From Fragum whitleyi (taxonomy: Eukaryota > Mollusca > Bivalvia > Cardiida > Cardiidae), in assembly GCA_948146395.1 (NCBI GenBank), contig OX411549.1, forward strand, positions 39,479,692 to 39,543,691: 64,000 nt of DNA, in the 5' to 3' direction. The position numbers were made by a program, and so were the translations under genes. Position 1 is the first letter of the stretch; every line of letters begins with the position of its first letter. Under the pieces are notes generated by a model. That model ran no database searches, was not told where the DNA came from, and was given only the letters and a program-made list of their open reading frames with translations. Shown piece after piece: positions 23,883-36,430 of this stretch.

Positions 23883-24547
23883 TGCGTGCAACTTCACATA
23901 TCTAGCTTGGAATTTGAAGTATGGAAAGTGTGCAATCATATCCAATTTGTCACTATTATGATATAAGAATCTATTTTGTAAATTATGTCTCTCTTTGTCA
24001 GACTATCAAGGGCAAAGACCAGAGTCCAATCCTACCTAATTGGGAATTTTGTATAATTTATATACAAAAAGGATATGTGAAACGATCCTGCGATCAAGAA
24101 AGTTTTAAGCGTTTGAGTAAAGATTGAAGAATGGAATCCCTCTTTGGATTAAACCCAGACAACATGTTTATAATGATCAGCATTCTGTTTAATTAGACCA
24201 TCGTTCAAGTTAAAAAACGTTCGCAAAATGTTTGAGAAATAGTATTATACTTTGAGTCAGTATTGTTTTCAAATCAGTTTGACTCTTTTAAAGATCGGTT
24301 ATGTGCTCTTCATTACTAAAGAAACGGAATTAAAGCGATCGCTTGCTCCGTCCGTTGACCTACGTTACGACAAACAACCCCAGAAAAATTAAATATGGTC
24401 GCAGGTAAGAAGATAAAAAATCAACTCAATGGTGAGCGACCTAACATGAAATTCAACCTGGCAGCCATTTATTATCATATTTTTTTTCTATTTTCATTCT
24501 TTTAAGATTTATTTATCTTTATTTTGATGTCGTTTATTATTTCTTTT

Positions 24548-24616
24548 TCAAATCTTTCTTTCTTTCTTTCTATATTTATTTATTTATTTATCTATTCATT
24601 TATCTATTCATTTGAT
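24548..24616 (+). repeat. TTTC/TTTA/TCTATTCATT microsatellite
   Basis: Compound tetranucleotide repeat, TTTC then TTTA then a TTTATCTATTCA unit. No coding content around it. Confidence 0.8.
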
Positions 24617-24924
24617 TGGATTATTATTATTTCCTCTAAAATATAAGTCTAACTATTGTTGCCAAGGAGCAGTTTCAATTTTTGAAAGGTAAGTTATTCG
24701 GTTAAAACAGTGTTGTAAAATGGTTTTCCTGCAACATAGACCTATTCAATAATTTAGAAAACAATTATTTTACCTATTTTAACATTCGTATTTCAACCTT
24801 GTGCCTTTCACCTATTAAAGAGATTTTACTGATTAATTTGGCAATAACTTTTCATAACAGGAGTCTAGAACACAAGCGCTATTTCAAACTACGATTTTCC
24901 ATCTAAAACCTCATTACGTAAGAC
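24617..24924. other. unassigned stretch
   Basis: Nothing recognisable. Confidence 0.3.
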
Positions 24925-25205
24925 ATGTGCAGTTAAGAAAATGGTGAAATTAACAAGATAGGTTATTAGGAATGAATTTTGAATGCAATTGCAGAAAACT
25001 GTACTTTCGTTTTTTTCACGGGAAAATCAGTGGCTTATCAAACAACTAGGCCAACCTATAAATTATACAATGTTATAATCGCTTTGAGTGATTTCTGTGC
25101 GTTTTGAGTGATCGTTCTTAATGCCATAAAAGGGAGCCTGGTTGGTTGATTTAGGATCAATTGGATCAATAGGGGTGTCAATTTAACAATGTTTCAGCTG
25201 TATAT
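24925..25205 (+). mobile_element. family A MITE-like element, internally deleted
   Basis: Left end GCAGTTAAGAAAATGGTGAA and right end GGTGTCAATTTAACAATGTT resemble the family termini, but at ~280 bp it lacks the middle of the ~440-bp members. Confidence 0.55.
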
Positions 25206-25647
25206 ATAGGTCTTCTTTTTTAACTCATTATGACAAAAATTTAGATTTGTGACCCCAAAAAATCACCTGGGTCGAGTATGTGTTAAAAATCTCAACCGCA
25301 GTGATGAATTCAATCAATAGTGAATTCAAGATTTTACAATCGTAATCCCTTCAATTTTAAAGTACGACATTAAATTTGGTAATAAACACATACATATATA
25401 TGTGATTTGTAACAGTGAGCCGTAACATTGTTGTAATACTTTTTATGTTAATGAAACTGTTGCCGGTCACACAAAAATAGGACATCTTTGAAGCGTGAGA
25501 TATATTTACCCAATGCAGGGGCACAGTGACGGATCCAGAGGAGGTTCGGGTGTGCTATAGAATCCCCCTTTGCAGCCTTACCATTTCATTCTAGTGAAAA
25601 ATTCAATCAAAATTTTATGTAATAAGAGATGTTGTCAAACATATATG

Positions 25648-25669
25648 CCCCCCCCCCCCCCCCCCCCCC
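25648..25669 (+). repeat. poly-C tract (22 C)
   Basis: Uninterrupted run of 22 C. The complementary G run can form a G-quadruplex and the length is prone to slippage or base-calling error. It lies just upstream of a dispersed repeat. Confidence 0.95.
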
Positions 25670-25670
25670 A

Positions 25671-25925
25671 TAAACGAAGGTAAATGGCCTAATTTTGGGC
25701 AATCAACAAAGGGCAATATCTCATAAAATATTATGCGTAGAGTTATGATTCTTGTGTACTGCACTTCTCAATGAAATCTATCCACCTGTAAAGTTTCATG
25801 ATTCAAGCTTGCATACTTTATGAGATGTGCTTCGGACACAAAAAACGGTCTACGGACGCACGGACTGACCGACCGACCGACCGACTGACAAGTTTAAAGC
25901 AATATACCCCTCTTCCTCGAAGGGG
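25671..25925 (+). repeat. interspersed repeat with GACCGACCGACC minisatellite
   Basis: Sequence such as GGGCAATATCTCATAAA, AAGTTTCATGATTCAAGC and CGGACGCACGGACTGACCGA resembles a repeat class common in molluscs that ends in tandem GACGGACGGA-type units. No second copy in this window is close enough to confirm boundaries. Non-coding. Confidence 0.5.
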
Positions 25926-26734
25926 GTCATAACTAATAAAACGACTCCCCGCCCATTCACATGTTCGATTTATTGACAGGAATCCCAAATCCGCCATTCC
26001 TAAACGTTCGCAAATGCTTTTCACCCTAAACGGTGCGTTTAACGTTACGGCATATTTAACGCAAGGCAGATTTCGCTAGTGTGCGTATGATTACCGGACG
26101 TAATATTTCGCAGATCTTTTTAATGCGAAACTACAGTTCTATTTATTCTGAATTGGGTTTAAGATGAAAATACTCGTGAAACGTTTGAAAAATGTCACCC
26201 CACTTCGCAAATATACTAACATGCAAAGCATATACATGTAGTACAATTCCTTAACCTTGCAAACATACAAAAGCCTATAATCTATTATGATTGTTCAATT
26301 ATATGCGATGACATTTTTCCGATTCAACCAATGTTTCCCGAGAGCTATTGAATCCATAGCATTATAACAAAAATTATTGCTAGTATTTTCAGCAGAATAC
26401 TAAAATATAGATAGCATCGAAGTTCAAAATAAGTCTCTCCCGCAAAAAAGAGTCCCTCCCGCCGGATATATTAATTTAGATGTTACAGTTCGTGTGGCGT
26501 TTGTTGTCATATCACGTTAAGGTGTTTTTTCTCTGATTCTTAGCGTTAATTAAAGTATAGAAAACATCAAATGCTTATTTCCTTTTCCCATGTATCTCTG
26601 AACCCTACGCAATTCAATCGAAGAATTTTATACTTGAGCAAATGATATTTCTTACAGCTGCAGTTTCTACTCATAGATTTATAGCTTCTAAGTTAGCTTC
26701 TATGTGGATTCTGTGACATCGTTGCCATGCTGAC

Positions 26735-26960
26735 GCCCTCATAGCTCTGTTGGACGAGCGTCAGACTCCACATATTCAATTTTGGAATCACTTGTTCGTT
26801 CCCCGGCGGCGGCACATACCCTTTCAAGCATTAATATTGTCTTTCATCAACGAATGGATGGATAATCGTGAGCCTAAGAAGGGTAGCAGTTAGAGGCTCA
26901 GCAAGGATGTAATGGTAGAACTCTTGGGAGATATGTAAGGAATCCATCACTAGACACGGA
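26735..26960 (+). mobile_element. diverged tRNA-headed SINE, 3'-truncated
   Basis: The head GACGCCCTCATAGCTCTGTT keeps tRNA-like spacing to a TTCGTTCCCCGGCGGCGG B-box region. The body GATGGATAATCGTGAGCC and GGAATCCATCACTAG matches the SINE at 2193-2471. The 3' core is missing. Confidence 0.7.
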
Positions 26961-27019
26961 AACTTGTATGTACCCCAAAAATGATGATGTAAAATAGTCT
27001 TCCCCGACTCACACACCGC

Positions 27020-27150
27020 ATAAGCCCAGCGTTCAGGGTCACAAAAAGGTGCAAACAGTTTTCCCATTATTTCCCGCTTTGCACGTGCAAAAGCGGGATA
27101 TAATTGACAAACTGTTTGCGTCATTTTGACGTCCTGATCGAAGGGCAGAT
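27020..27150. mobile_element. family G hairpin element, copy 1
   Basis: GTTCAGGGT at the left, a hairpin around CCGCTTTGCACGTGCAAAAG, and ATAATTGACAAACTGTTTGC to the right. The same layout occurs at 54650-54778 and 58028-58172. It is a very short non-autonomous inverted-repeat element. Confidence 0.6.
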
Positions 27151-27582
27151 AATTAGTAAGAACGAAAATACGAAAATGCCTATACATTGTAAAGGTTCGT
27201 GTAAAGTGTCGCCTAAATTACCACAATAGTTCTTTATAAACCATAAATTTTTACTCAAATATATTGCCATTTCAGGATACAGTTGATGATTTGGGTACAA
27301 AGATATATTTGCATATGCAGTTAAGACTACAGAAATAAAGTAGTGTCATCTGTCTTGCATATCAAAGCAGGTCGCCAAATTTACGACACCATGTCTTTAT
27401 ATAAGACGTCATGATAACGTAAAATAAAGAGACTTGTTGACGTAAATTTGGCGTCCTGTTGTGTTTTGCACGTCGTTGAAAGACCACATGAACAAAAAAG
27501 TCTTTGTTTTCCTTATTGAAATCGGTAATTTGCAACGGTTTTCGCATAACAAAAAACAAGATATCGTCTTCGTCTGACCAAA

Positions 27583-27627
27583 ACCTCGTAGCTTCAGCTT
27601 TGATGAAGCTGAAGCTACGATGTTTGG
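27583..27627. repeat. perfect short palindrome
   Basis: CGTAGCTTCAGCTT and AAGCTGAAGCTACG separated by TGATG. It could form a strong hairpin. Confidence 0.8.
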
Positions 27628-27997
27628 GTCAGCCAAAGACGAGATATATAAAAAGAAACAAAAAATGCTTTGTCATAGTCAATGTGTGAAAATCGTCATT
27701 TTCCAGGAAAAAATGGCAAACATGTAGTAACTATTATCACCAAAATTATGTTGTGAAAGTACGTTGGCTTTTTATTCACAAAAAGTAACAGGTTAGGCAA
27801 TGGAGCCATTAGTTCACTATTTTCTACTTACATAACAATAATGATGTTTACGAAGGTAAATCCGTTAAAATTAAAATATTTATATGGACACACTAACACA
27901 CGTGTTTGTTTCATAATTATATATATTTGTTATATATTATTACATGCTAGCTTACCAATAGATAAAAAAGACTATGAAACAATCGCATCTGCATGTT

Positions 27998-28094
27998 AAA
28001 TTATAGTTACTGTTTTTACAAAATGAAATAACCTCATTTTACCAGAATACATGAATGAGGTTATTTCATTTTGTAAAAACAGTAACTATAATTT
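27998..28094. repeat. perfect 41-bp inverted repeat at the 5' end of a LINE fragment
   Basis: Bases 27998-28038 are the exact reverse complement of 28054-28094, with a 15-bp spacer. The right arm encodes the start of the LINE-derived frame, so the left arm is an inverted copy of LINE sequence. This resembles a snap-back or template-switch product at the 5' end of a truncated LINE insertion. Confidence 0.95.
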
Positions 28095-28578
28095 AAGGTC
28101 GTCTGCACATAATGACATCACACACTCAAAATATAATACGTTGTACAAAAAACGTTCTTTCTCATACAGCAGTATACATGTGTGGAATGAAATCCCAATT
28201 TCCATTAGAAATGCATCTTCTTTATCTAGCTTCAAAAACAAATTTAAACAGTATTTGCTCTTAACTAAATCAACAGTCGATGCAGAAAGCATCTAATTTA
28301 TTTAAGTAAATGGTGTATCTGTCCGAAGATTAACTAATACATGAATTTTCTTGTATATTGTGTCCATTGTTATTTTCATATGTCATCATTCGTCATCATC
28401 TTTTTCGGCGACTTTCATCATATTTTTTTTTATCATGATATCATTATTTAAACAGATTATCACTTTTCATTAATTTTTCTTTCACTGAAGGCAACATTGT
28501 AAAAAAGAGAAATTTCAATTTGTTAATTTTGAAAGATTTGTCTTAATGTTTCACCTTCATAAAATAAAGATATTATTA

Positions 28579-28643
<65 letters not shown>

Positions 28644-28650
28644 AGTAATA
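28041..28650 (+). mobile_element. 5'-truncated LINE copy (C-terminal tail plus 3' UTR)
   Basis: The frame at 28051-28296 (81 codons) aligns with the C-terminus of the polymerase at 12240-13373: CKNSNYNLRS against CKNQHYLLRS, then KKRSFSY...WNEIP against KKRTFSY...WNSIP. After the stop comes ~260 bp of 3' untranslated sequence, then AATAAAGATATTATTATC and a long (ATT)n tail. The subfamily differs from the 10-kb copy. Dead on arrival, as most LINE insertions are. Confidence 0.9.
28571..28642 (+). repeat. (ATT)n tail of LINE fragment
   Basis: About 70 bp of ATT repeats at the 3' end of the LINE fragment, consistent with LINE families that end in a trinucleotide repeat instead of poly-A. Confidence 0.9.
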
Positions 28651-28930
28651 TAAGGGTACCAGCGCTATAAACATGACCTTGATTATTTTATTATGCTTTT
28701 CCGAAAATTAATTAATAACACAAGAGTCAGCTTTAAATGTGTTTGATACTATCTTCAATTCCATTCCTTTTTATCTTTTATGTCGTAACGCTAAAATCGC
28801 CCATATATATAAGTAGAATTCGCTATTTTGACTCGTCGATTGAATACAAATGTTTTAAAATCACAAGTCACAATACCGTGAACCGCGTTACATGTTCAAT
28901 ATTATTACTCTATCATTAACAATAAATTAT
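28651..28930. other. unassigned AT-rich stretch
   Basis: Nothing recognisable. Confidence 0.3.
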
Positions 28931-29229
28931 TTTATCTTATAACTATACAAATATCCATGTGATAATATCCCCTATGATATTTTTATGATATCACATGGAT
29001 ATTTTTAGATCAATGACATAATGTGGTTATTTTTGGAAACTTCGACGAAATCATTGCAAATAGAGGTGATAAGAAAAATATATTACGAACTTAGTGTATT
29101 GTATGAAAAAATATCTAACTCCGTTGCGGGATTTGATAATTGTGGAGGCAGAGCCTCGACAATTAACAATTCCCCCAACCTCGTTGGATATTTTTTTTCA
29201 TACAATAAAGCAAGTACGTATTATACATG
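28931..29229 (+). mobile_element. family B double-hairpin element, copy 1
   Basis: Starts TTATCTTATAACTATACAAA. Hairpin 1 is ATCCATGTGATA/TATCACATGGAT. Hairpin 2 has TGTATGAAAAAATATCTAAC-type arms around a GGCAGAGCCTCGACAATTAA loop region. Copies: 52926-53242 (+) and 60151-60466 (-). Non-coding. Confidence 0.8.
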
Positions 29230-29234
29230 AGTCA

Positions 29235-29445
29235 ATACACTGGTCAACCACTTCAATATTCATTCTTTCCGACTATTTGTCTCTCGCCAATGGGTTGATA
29301 ATCGAAGACCTATGCGAGAGAGCAGCTGGAATATAGGAAAGGATGTGATGGTAGTACTGGTGAGAAATACCTGGAATCCATTGTTAGGTGCTCCAGCCGC
29401 CGTTATATAACTGAAAAATGTTGAAAGCGGCGTACATCTAAAGGA
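29235..29445 (+). mobile_element. headless SINE (3' body only)
   Basis: CATTCTTTCCGACTATTTGT, CCAATGGGTTGATAATCG, GGAATCCATTGTTAGGTGCT and GTTGAAAGCGGCGTA match the body and 3' core of 2193-2471. The tRNA head is absent, consistent with 5' truncation during retrotransposition. Confidence 0.85.
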
Positions 29446-29684
29446 TTGACAAAATCATTAAATTATGTATGAACTTTAATTAATTTTTATTCGATATTAT
29501 TGTTAATAACATTGAAAGTGTATCTGGAAACTTAACCTACTCTGCAATATTTCATGTCATGTATGGACTTAAATTGCGGTGTTATTAGCTTGTACGTTCA
29601 AACCTCAATGAAAAAAGGGTCCCCTCATTTCTTTACCAAATAGCCTTTTTCCAAGGAGATGTGCTATATAACATTTACATTTAA
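29446..29684. other. unassigned stretch
   Basis: Nothing recognisable. Confidence 0.3.
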
Positions 29685-30715
29685 AAGAAAAGAGAACCAC
29701 GATGGTACTATAGCGTTCACATTCGTCTCTTTGACCCAATTAATGACTATCAAAGGCCCATTTGGAAGCTAGAGTCATACTTGTATTTATTATGAAAGCC
29801 TTATAAATAATCCCTGCATTAGATGCTACACATGTACATGTACATTGTGAAATTGACAAGATAAACGATTTAGGAATTATTTTGGAATGAAATTGAAAGA
29901 GTGTGTAGAGGGAGTTTTTAGGGGAATTTAAGTGGGATGTAATCCAAAAACGCTAATTTTGTTACCTCCTTTTAATAAAATATACAAACTTTTCTATTTG
30001 TGTGTCTTCAAGCACCAATCAGACACTTTAAAACCCACACCAAGCAATAAAATCGTACAATAATTCAATCGATTTGAAATAATTGCTGATCGTCTTTGTC
30101 GATTTCGAAATGTTTTCTAAAGATTTCGGAGCGTTTTGGATAGATTTGAGTGAGTGCTTGGAATGAATGAATGGAGTGCCGGGTGAGCTATTTGGAATGG
30201 TTTTGATTGAGATGAATGTCAATTTCACGACGTGTTTTAACTGTGCAATTTTTAATAGGATTCATCATTGTGATTAGACATACATTCTGACTTCATTCCA
30301 AGGCTGCTGTAAACAAGAAAATTGTCATTAAGGCATCATTTCCTTTGATATCAAATGGATCCTTCACATGCTCAAATTGATTCATTCTTGTGACCCGACA
30401 AATATTCTGACCTTGCTTCACGAAGATTGGACCATATTTGTGGCCACAAGAGTATCAAAAAGACAATTGTGATTAATTCCCCTTTCCCGTGATACGACAG
30501 ATCCTTCCCATTTTAAATATGGTTCACCCATGTGACTTGGCCACCATTCTGACCAAGTTTCATCAAGTTTGAACCATACTTGTGGTCTCTAAGGTGTAAA
30601 CAAGAAAATTGTCATTAATGTCTCTTTTCCAGTGATGAAATATTCTTATTTTCAATATGGTTTATACTTGTGACCTGACCAACAACCTGACCAAGTTTTA
30701 TTTTTCAAGCTCTCA
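29685..30715 (-). mobile_element. diverged reverse copy of the 145-bp-array element, split by a MITE
   Basis: 29685-29760 is the reverse complement of the right end of 39530-40760 (GTCTCTTTGACCC and the ACCACGATGGTAC hairpin). 30250-30715 carries about three reversed, diverged units of its internal repeat: AAACAAGAAAATTGTCATTA at 30311 and 30598, 287 bp or two units apart. A family A element at 29845-30246 separates the parts. Older than the copy at 39.5 kb. Confidence 0.65.
29845..30246 (+). mobile_element. family A MITE-like element, copy 5
   Basis: From TACATTGTGAAATTGACAAG to GTCAATTTCACGACGTGTTT followed by AACTGTGC. It includes the GAATGAATGGAGTGC block and a shortened central palindrome. 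It sits inside the older reversed repeat. Confidence 0.75.
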
Positions 30716-30876
30716 ACTTGACTTCCTCGGTGAACAAGTGGTCTTGGCCCTCGATGCGTGCCACGAGAGTTCGTTGTTCGAATCCAATTGTCACAGGGAT
30801 GTATTAATTTGCAAAATGATTAAAACAAGCCTAAGTCAACAAAGCCGTAGAATTTCTACAAAATTGGGTTTAAGAT

Positions 30877-31732
<856 letters not shown>

Positions 31733-31976
31733 ATTGAGCCTGTGCGTGGCATTTCCAACATTTTGAAATGTTTTGAGGTGTAAATATTGAGCAGCGTAGA
31801 TTGCCACATACTGTAAATATAAACTTACCTGATTGCTGACAGATACCTTGAGATCATAGCCATCTTCTAAACACATAGTGAAGACTCTGGTCAGACTGTG
31901 CGGATGCACAGGCTGGTCAGAGACTTTGCTTTGTGTATATTTGAAATTCTTGGAAATCTCACGCACAGGCTCAATT
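31733..31976. mobile_element. family I TIR element, copy 1
   Basis: Left end ATTGAGCCTGTGCGTGGCAT, and the reverse complement of the right end begins ATTGAGCCTGTGCGTGAGAT; the inverted repeat continues for ~37 bp. A central block has GTCAGACTGTGCGGATGCAC. Second copy at 61903-62146. 244 bp, non-coding. Confidence 0.85.
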
Positions 31977-32851
31977 TGCTTTAGTTAGATAGCAACAAAG
32001 TCTATCAAGTAGTTCTCAAATTCGGCCCATGTGTTTTCAAGTCCATGAGAAAGAGAGGCATCGACCTAAACCCACTGCTACCTTTAATTAAACAGAACTG
32101 CATGGGGCTGGTCTTAAACACACCCGGTTGTTTTTGGTGATCGAACCACGGTGACGAACCTCTAGGTCAGGGGTCGAATGCCTACCCTACTTTCTGCCTT
32201 GAGGAGCCACATAGCTTAACGTGATTAAAAAAATATACAATATACAAAAGTTTCCTTGAAAAAGCATATTGATCAAGACGTTACTGTTACTATTTAAGGA
32301 TATAGCGAAATTTCTAACTGGGATCTCGATTTTTTGTCAGCTCATGCGTATAACTGGCATCTAGATAAATTCATCGCAATAAAATTGCAGCACTGTTGCC
32401 CATCCTAAACATCGTAAGTACAGCTGAGATGAAGGTTGATTAAATTGTTTACGACCTGACAAAAGGAACACGGAACTTCTAAATAAAGATGATGTGAATA
32501 TTTGTCGTGGAACCAGTTCAACACAATTTCATTCATGACGTTCCTAAAGAAAAGACATTAAAAAAAACTTTGTGTAAAAGAAAGGAATTGCTTATCACAA
32601 AGAATGTCTTTCTTGTCCAAAATTATTTTTTTCAAACCACCCATACCCCACCCACCAAAAAGGGGGGCGAAATTTGATTTACTTAAAATTCTAGTCTATA
32701 TATTCCTTGAATTTGAACCTGTCCTTAATTATTCCGCCTGGTATATAATGAGTTAGACGTGAAGTTTAGTTTTCATTCTAAAATACATAGTTACAAAGAG
32801 CAAATCGTGTAAGACAAATTATGAAATGCCCACTTATCCACAATTTTAAAT
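31977..32851. other. unassigned stretch
   Basis: About 0.9 kb with no supported gene or repeat. Confidence 0.3.
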
Positions 32852-33112
32852 GTGACTCGCCATAAAAAAAATAAGATCCATCAGGAATCTCATTAAAATG
32901 AATATTTGAAAAAAAGACTGGTTTCAGTAGAGGTCAACCTATAGTTGTATTTCAAATTTTTATACAGCAAGGTATGTTGGACCTTCTATATTCAGATATG
33001 TGAAGCAAGTTAAAAGTTTCGACCCTAGTCAGCCTGCGCAATCCGCGCAGTCTGACTAGGATCGAAACTTTAAGCATTAGCCAGAAGATACCTTTTCGCC
33101 TGGCGGGTCACA
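32852..33112 (+). mobile_element. family C MITE, copy 2
   Basis: TGTGACTCGCCATAAAAAA at the left and CCTTTTCGCCTGGCGGGTCA at the right. The TTCGACCCTAGTCAG hairpin with a GCGCAATCCGCGC loop is conserved, as are the GTAGAGGTCAACCTATAG and TTCAAATTTTTATACAGCAA inner blocks. Confidence 0.8.
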
Positions 33113-34762
33113 AATATGAAATCACCAACAAGTACCTCCTGCAACATCTTTGAAAATCTATTGAGACTTTGCAGTTTGGTAATATATTTAAATAAAATCT
33201 TATGGAATTCAACATAGTTCAAAATAGAAGCCCAAACGGTTGAACTGGTGGTGAATGCATCGGTTTCAGATATTTTCCTAGATCCTAGGTCCAATAAAAA
33301 AAATACAACGTTAAGATGACGCTAGGATGACGTCGTTTACGTGTATTGATCGAACGCTACATGCCTACAAAAGCTTTGCAGGATAAAAAATTCTGAGAAA
33401 AAAAAAGAGAAAAAATCAACAAAGATAAATAGTGGACCTGCGATAATTTTCGTAATAGATACCCGTATAATTAAAAGAATTTAAAAGATAAAAATATCAA
33501 AACTAGAAAAGTACGTGTCTCTATAGCTTTAAATATATTCATTTAAACCACACATCTTCATGCAAATGGATAGTTTTTACGACCTATTCCTGTTTTTTTC
33601 GATTAAGATGTTAAATGTTCTCTTTTGTCGATTATCTTACTTTCATTTTTTCTTGTAGTTTGTCTTTCAGAATGGAGAATGGAGAGTGGCTCTAAAATCA
33701 GTCCTTCAATTGGAAAAAAGTGAACACGTTTAAAATTGATTCCACGCTTTGTACGTTAGAACCTTTTAGGCGTTAAGCGGATGTTTTATACTGAACGTGA
33801 GACTGATAAAATGACGTGTGAAATAAAAACCTGCTCCAAACTTTCTTCACTACTTTTCATCGTTTTTTATAGTTTTGAATTTTATATGGGAAAAAATCAC
33901 CATCTAATTAATAAATGCACAATAAATGAAATCAATAATCTGAAAACGGAGAAATAATGATCATATCTTAAAAACATTTTTGTTTTCTTTCAGGATACCA
34001 AAAAGTAATATTCTCTGTTTATCCCATGACGATTTTTTTTTTCTTGGGGTTACTTTAATTCATATGCTTTATATACGTCTACATTTTTCATGTATGTCTA
34101 AATTAATGTTTCTCTCGAGATAGAAATGATAAAACAACTTACCCAAAGTAAATTCCACTTGTTGAGTTATTGCTTTAATTTAAATTCCAACAATTTTAAA
34201 CTTTATTATAACATTATTTCAACGTGAAAAATCCAACCCATAAGAATATTTTCATGTATAATTTATCCACATAAAATTGACGTCCCGACCTCAATAATAA
34301 TAACATCAACAAAATCCTAGAATCACCAATTAATATATTCTTCGATTTGAGTTCACCATTTTAGCGCGCAGTAATAGCAAGACTGATAACTGTCTTATAG
34401 AGCGGATACATCCGCAATAGGGAATATCGATCTAAGTTTGACAGAGGCAAAATATCAATGACTAGGTATTTAATATACGACAGATAAAAGAAATGTACAT
34501 TAACTTGCTCTCGGATACAGAGAAAAATCTTAATTACAGTTGGGGTGATTTTAACACAGCTTGAAAGGCGGAATAATTTACAATCGACGTTATTGAGGGA
34601 AAAGGAAAAAAAGGGGATGAATCGAAATGGGGACTTGCAAGTCATTTAAATGTTAAAAATGAAAATATAAAAGAATATAAATATTTCATGAGATTTGAAT
34701 GTTAAGTATTAAGTAAAATATCTTTGAAACAAAAGAATCTCAGCTCAAAGTGGATGTTATAA
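33113..34762. other. unassigned AT-rich stretch (1.65 kb)
   Basis: No gene is supported. Frames at 33070-33294 and 34361-34645 (minus) have no domain. Confidence 0.35.
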
Positions 34763-34930
34763 TGTGATCCGTCACGCAAAAAGGAACCATCCGAGACTTC
34801 TGTAAAATACTTTTTTTTTTAAAAAAAAAAAAGAGAGATTTTTTTCTAGTACAGACAAATTAGAGGTCGCTTTTCGAAAATTCTGTCACAGAAAGGAAGA
34901 TTGGTCATTCTGGTCTCAGAAAATTAGCAA
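34763..34930 (+). mobile_element. family C fragment
   Basis: GTGATCCGTCACGCAAAAAG at the left and AGAGGTCGCTTTTCGAAAAT inside match family C; the hairpin half is missing. Confidence 0.6.
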
Positions 34931-35330
34931 AAAGCCTTCATATTTCACACGATGATTGCTTTGGAAAAGATCCATTCTGTTGATACCAAACTCAAGGTCA
35001 TATAACAAGGTCAATGTCATTTATCAAGGCCAAATTTGTAAAAGATTAAATATAATTTTGCCATAACTGTTGATTGAAAAGTCATAGAGCCTTGTTATTT
35101 CACATGAGTACGTATATTGCTCATGACAAGGCATGTAAATACATAAATAAGACAATGTCATTGATCAAGATCAATGTCACTCAGTTAAGGGTACTCATTG
35201 ATGACATAAATCTTTACTATTAGGTATAACTTTTGATTGGTAAGGCACGTACTGTTCAAAATTGGTAGGAAGCATCAGTTATAGACAATCAAGAGACTTA
35301 AATTTAAGATTTCCTTATTCATGTATTAAA
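34931..35330 (+). repeat. diverged AAGGTCAATGTCA-type repeat
   Basis: Repeated CAAGGTCAATGTCATTTATC and CATAACTGTTGATTG-type phrases at ~35000 and ~35150-35240 suggest two or three decayed tandem units. Boundaries are poor. Confidence 0.4.
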
Positions 35331-36170
35331 CCACTTTTCCGAAAAAAATGGTAGTTGCGTCTAACAAAAACATCTTGTTTTATTCTGGACGAGGTAAAGA
35401 TCAGTGGCTATATCAAGGAAAAATCCATCAGATTCTCTTTTCTCAAATAAACACTTTAATGCAAATCTCGGAACGCATGTTTAGAAGAGAGAAATCCGCG
35501 ATTTAAGAGTTGGCCATTATAAATTCAAAAGCAATCGGTTATGATAAAAACACAAGCCTTGCGTTCATGATGCAAAAACGTTTGCGAACGTTTTAAGATG
35601 ATTCCCCACTTTGATCGTGAACTCTGTGTAAAGCGGAGTACCATGGTAAAACGTTCATTCCATAACACCAAATTATTGCTATATAAATTAAACAACATCG
35701 GGTTATTGTAGAAAATAAACCATTGTGTCTGCAGACTTTTGAGAATAGTAACTGTTCGCTTACGTTGTTTGCATTCTAAACGCAGAACGGATAAATAAAT
35801 CAGGGAAAGCGGACTGACCAGCTGCTGGAGTATGGTGAACGTATCAATGTTTTTCACACTATCACGTTTCTGATGACTTAGTTTAACGCCGACCAAATAT
35901 CGATGATAGGGTGTGACCAACGTCTGTCCAACTGTTTCGAAATTGATTTTCCCTTTACACATGACAAGATCACAAAATTTTTTATAGGCCTACTAATTCC
36001 GTTTTGAAGTAGGCTGTAGGAGAAAAGATTGAGATTCGTTGTCAAAAGCGCATCCATGATTTCTATAAAGGGGGATGCGAACAAGCACAATTCGACGGGG
36101 TTTTGAGGAACGCAGGTTTTGCGAGTCTGGGAATCACAATTGAGTAGCCAGAACTCTCAAAACTATCTGA
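35331..36170. other. unassigned stretch with uninformative open frame
   Basis: The longest non-LINE, non-low-complexity frame of the window lies here (35525-35962, minus, 145 codons). Its product shows no domain, and one frame of this length is expected by chance in 64 kb of six-frame AT-rich sequence. Confidence 0.35.
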
Positions 36171-36176
36171 TGTTAG

Positions 36177-36430
36177 TCCGTACGAACCTCTAGAAATGGA
36201 CTTCAGAAAAGAATTTAAGACTGTTGTAAACAATCTTCAATTCTTTTCTGAAATTGTTCCTCGTGAAGAGGTGCAAATCCATCCAACAACATGTGACTAT
36301 GGATCCGTACGACCCTCTAGAAATGGGCTTCAGAAAAGAATTTAAGAATGTTGTAAACAGTCTTCAATTCTTTTCTGAAATTGTTCCTCGTGAAGAGGTG
36401 CAAATCCATCCAACACCATGTGACTATGAA
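36177..36430 (+). repeat. 127-bp tandem duplication
   Basis: TCCGTACGA at 36177 and 36304 begins two near-identical units sharing AAATCCATCCAACA and CCTCGTGAAGAGGTGCAAAT. The period is not a multiple of three, so no frame is common to both units, although each unit alone reads open. Few differences separate the units, so the duplication is recent. Confidence 0.9.

Noticed and set aside
35525..35962. 145-codon frame on the minus strand as a possible gene
   Set aside because: No domain, signal or repeat-family similarity recognised; about one frame of this length is expected by chance in AT-rich DNA of this size.
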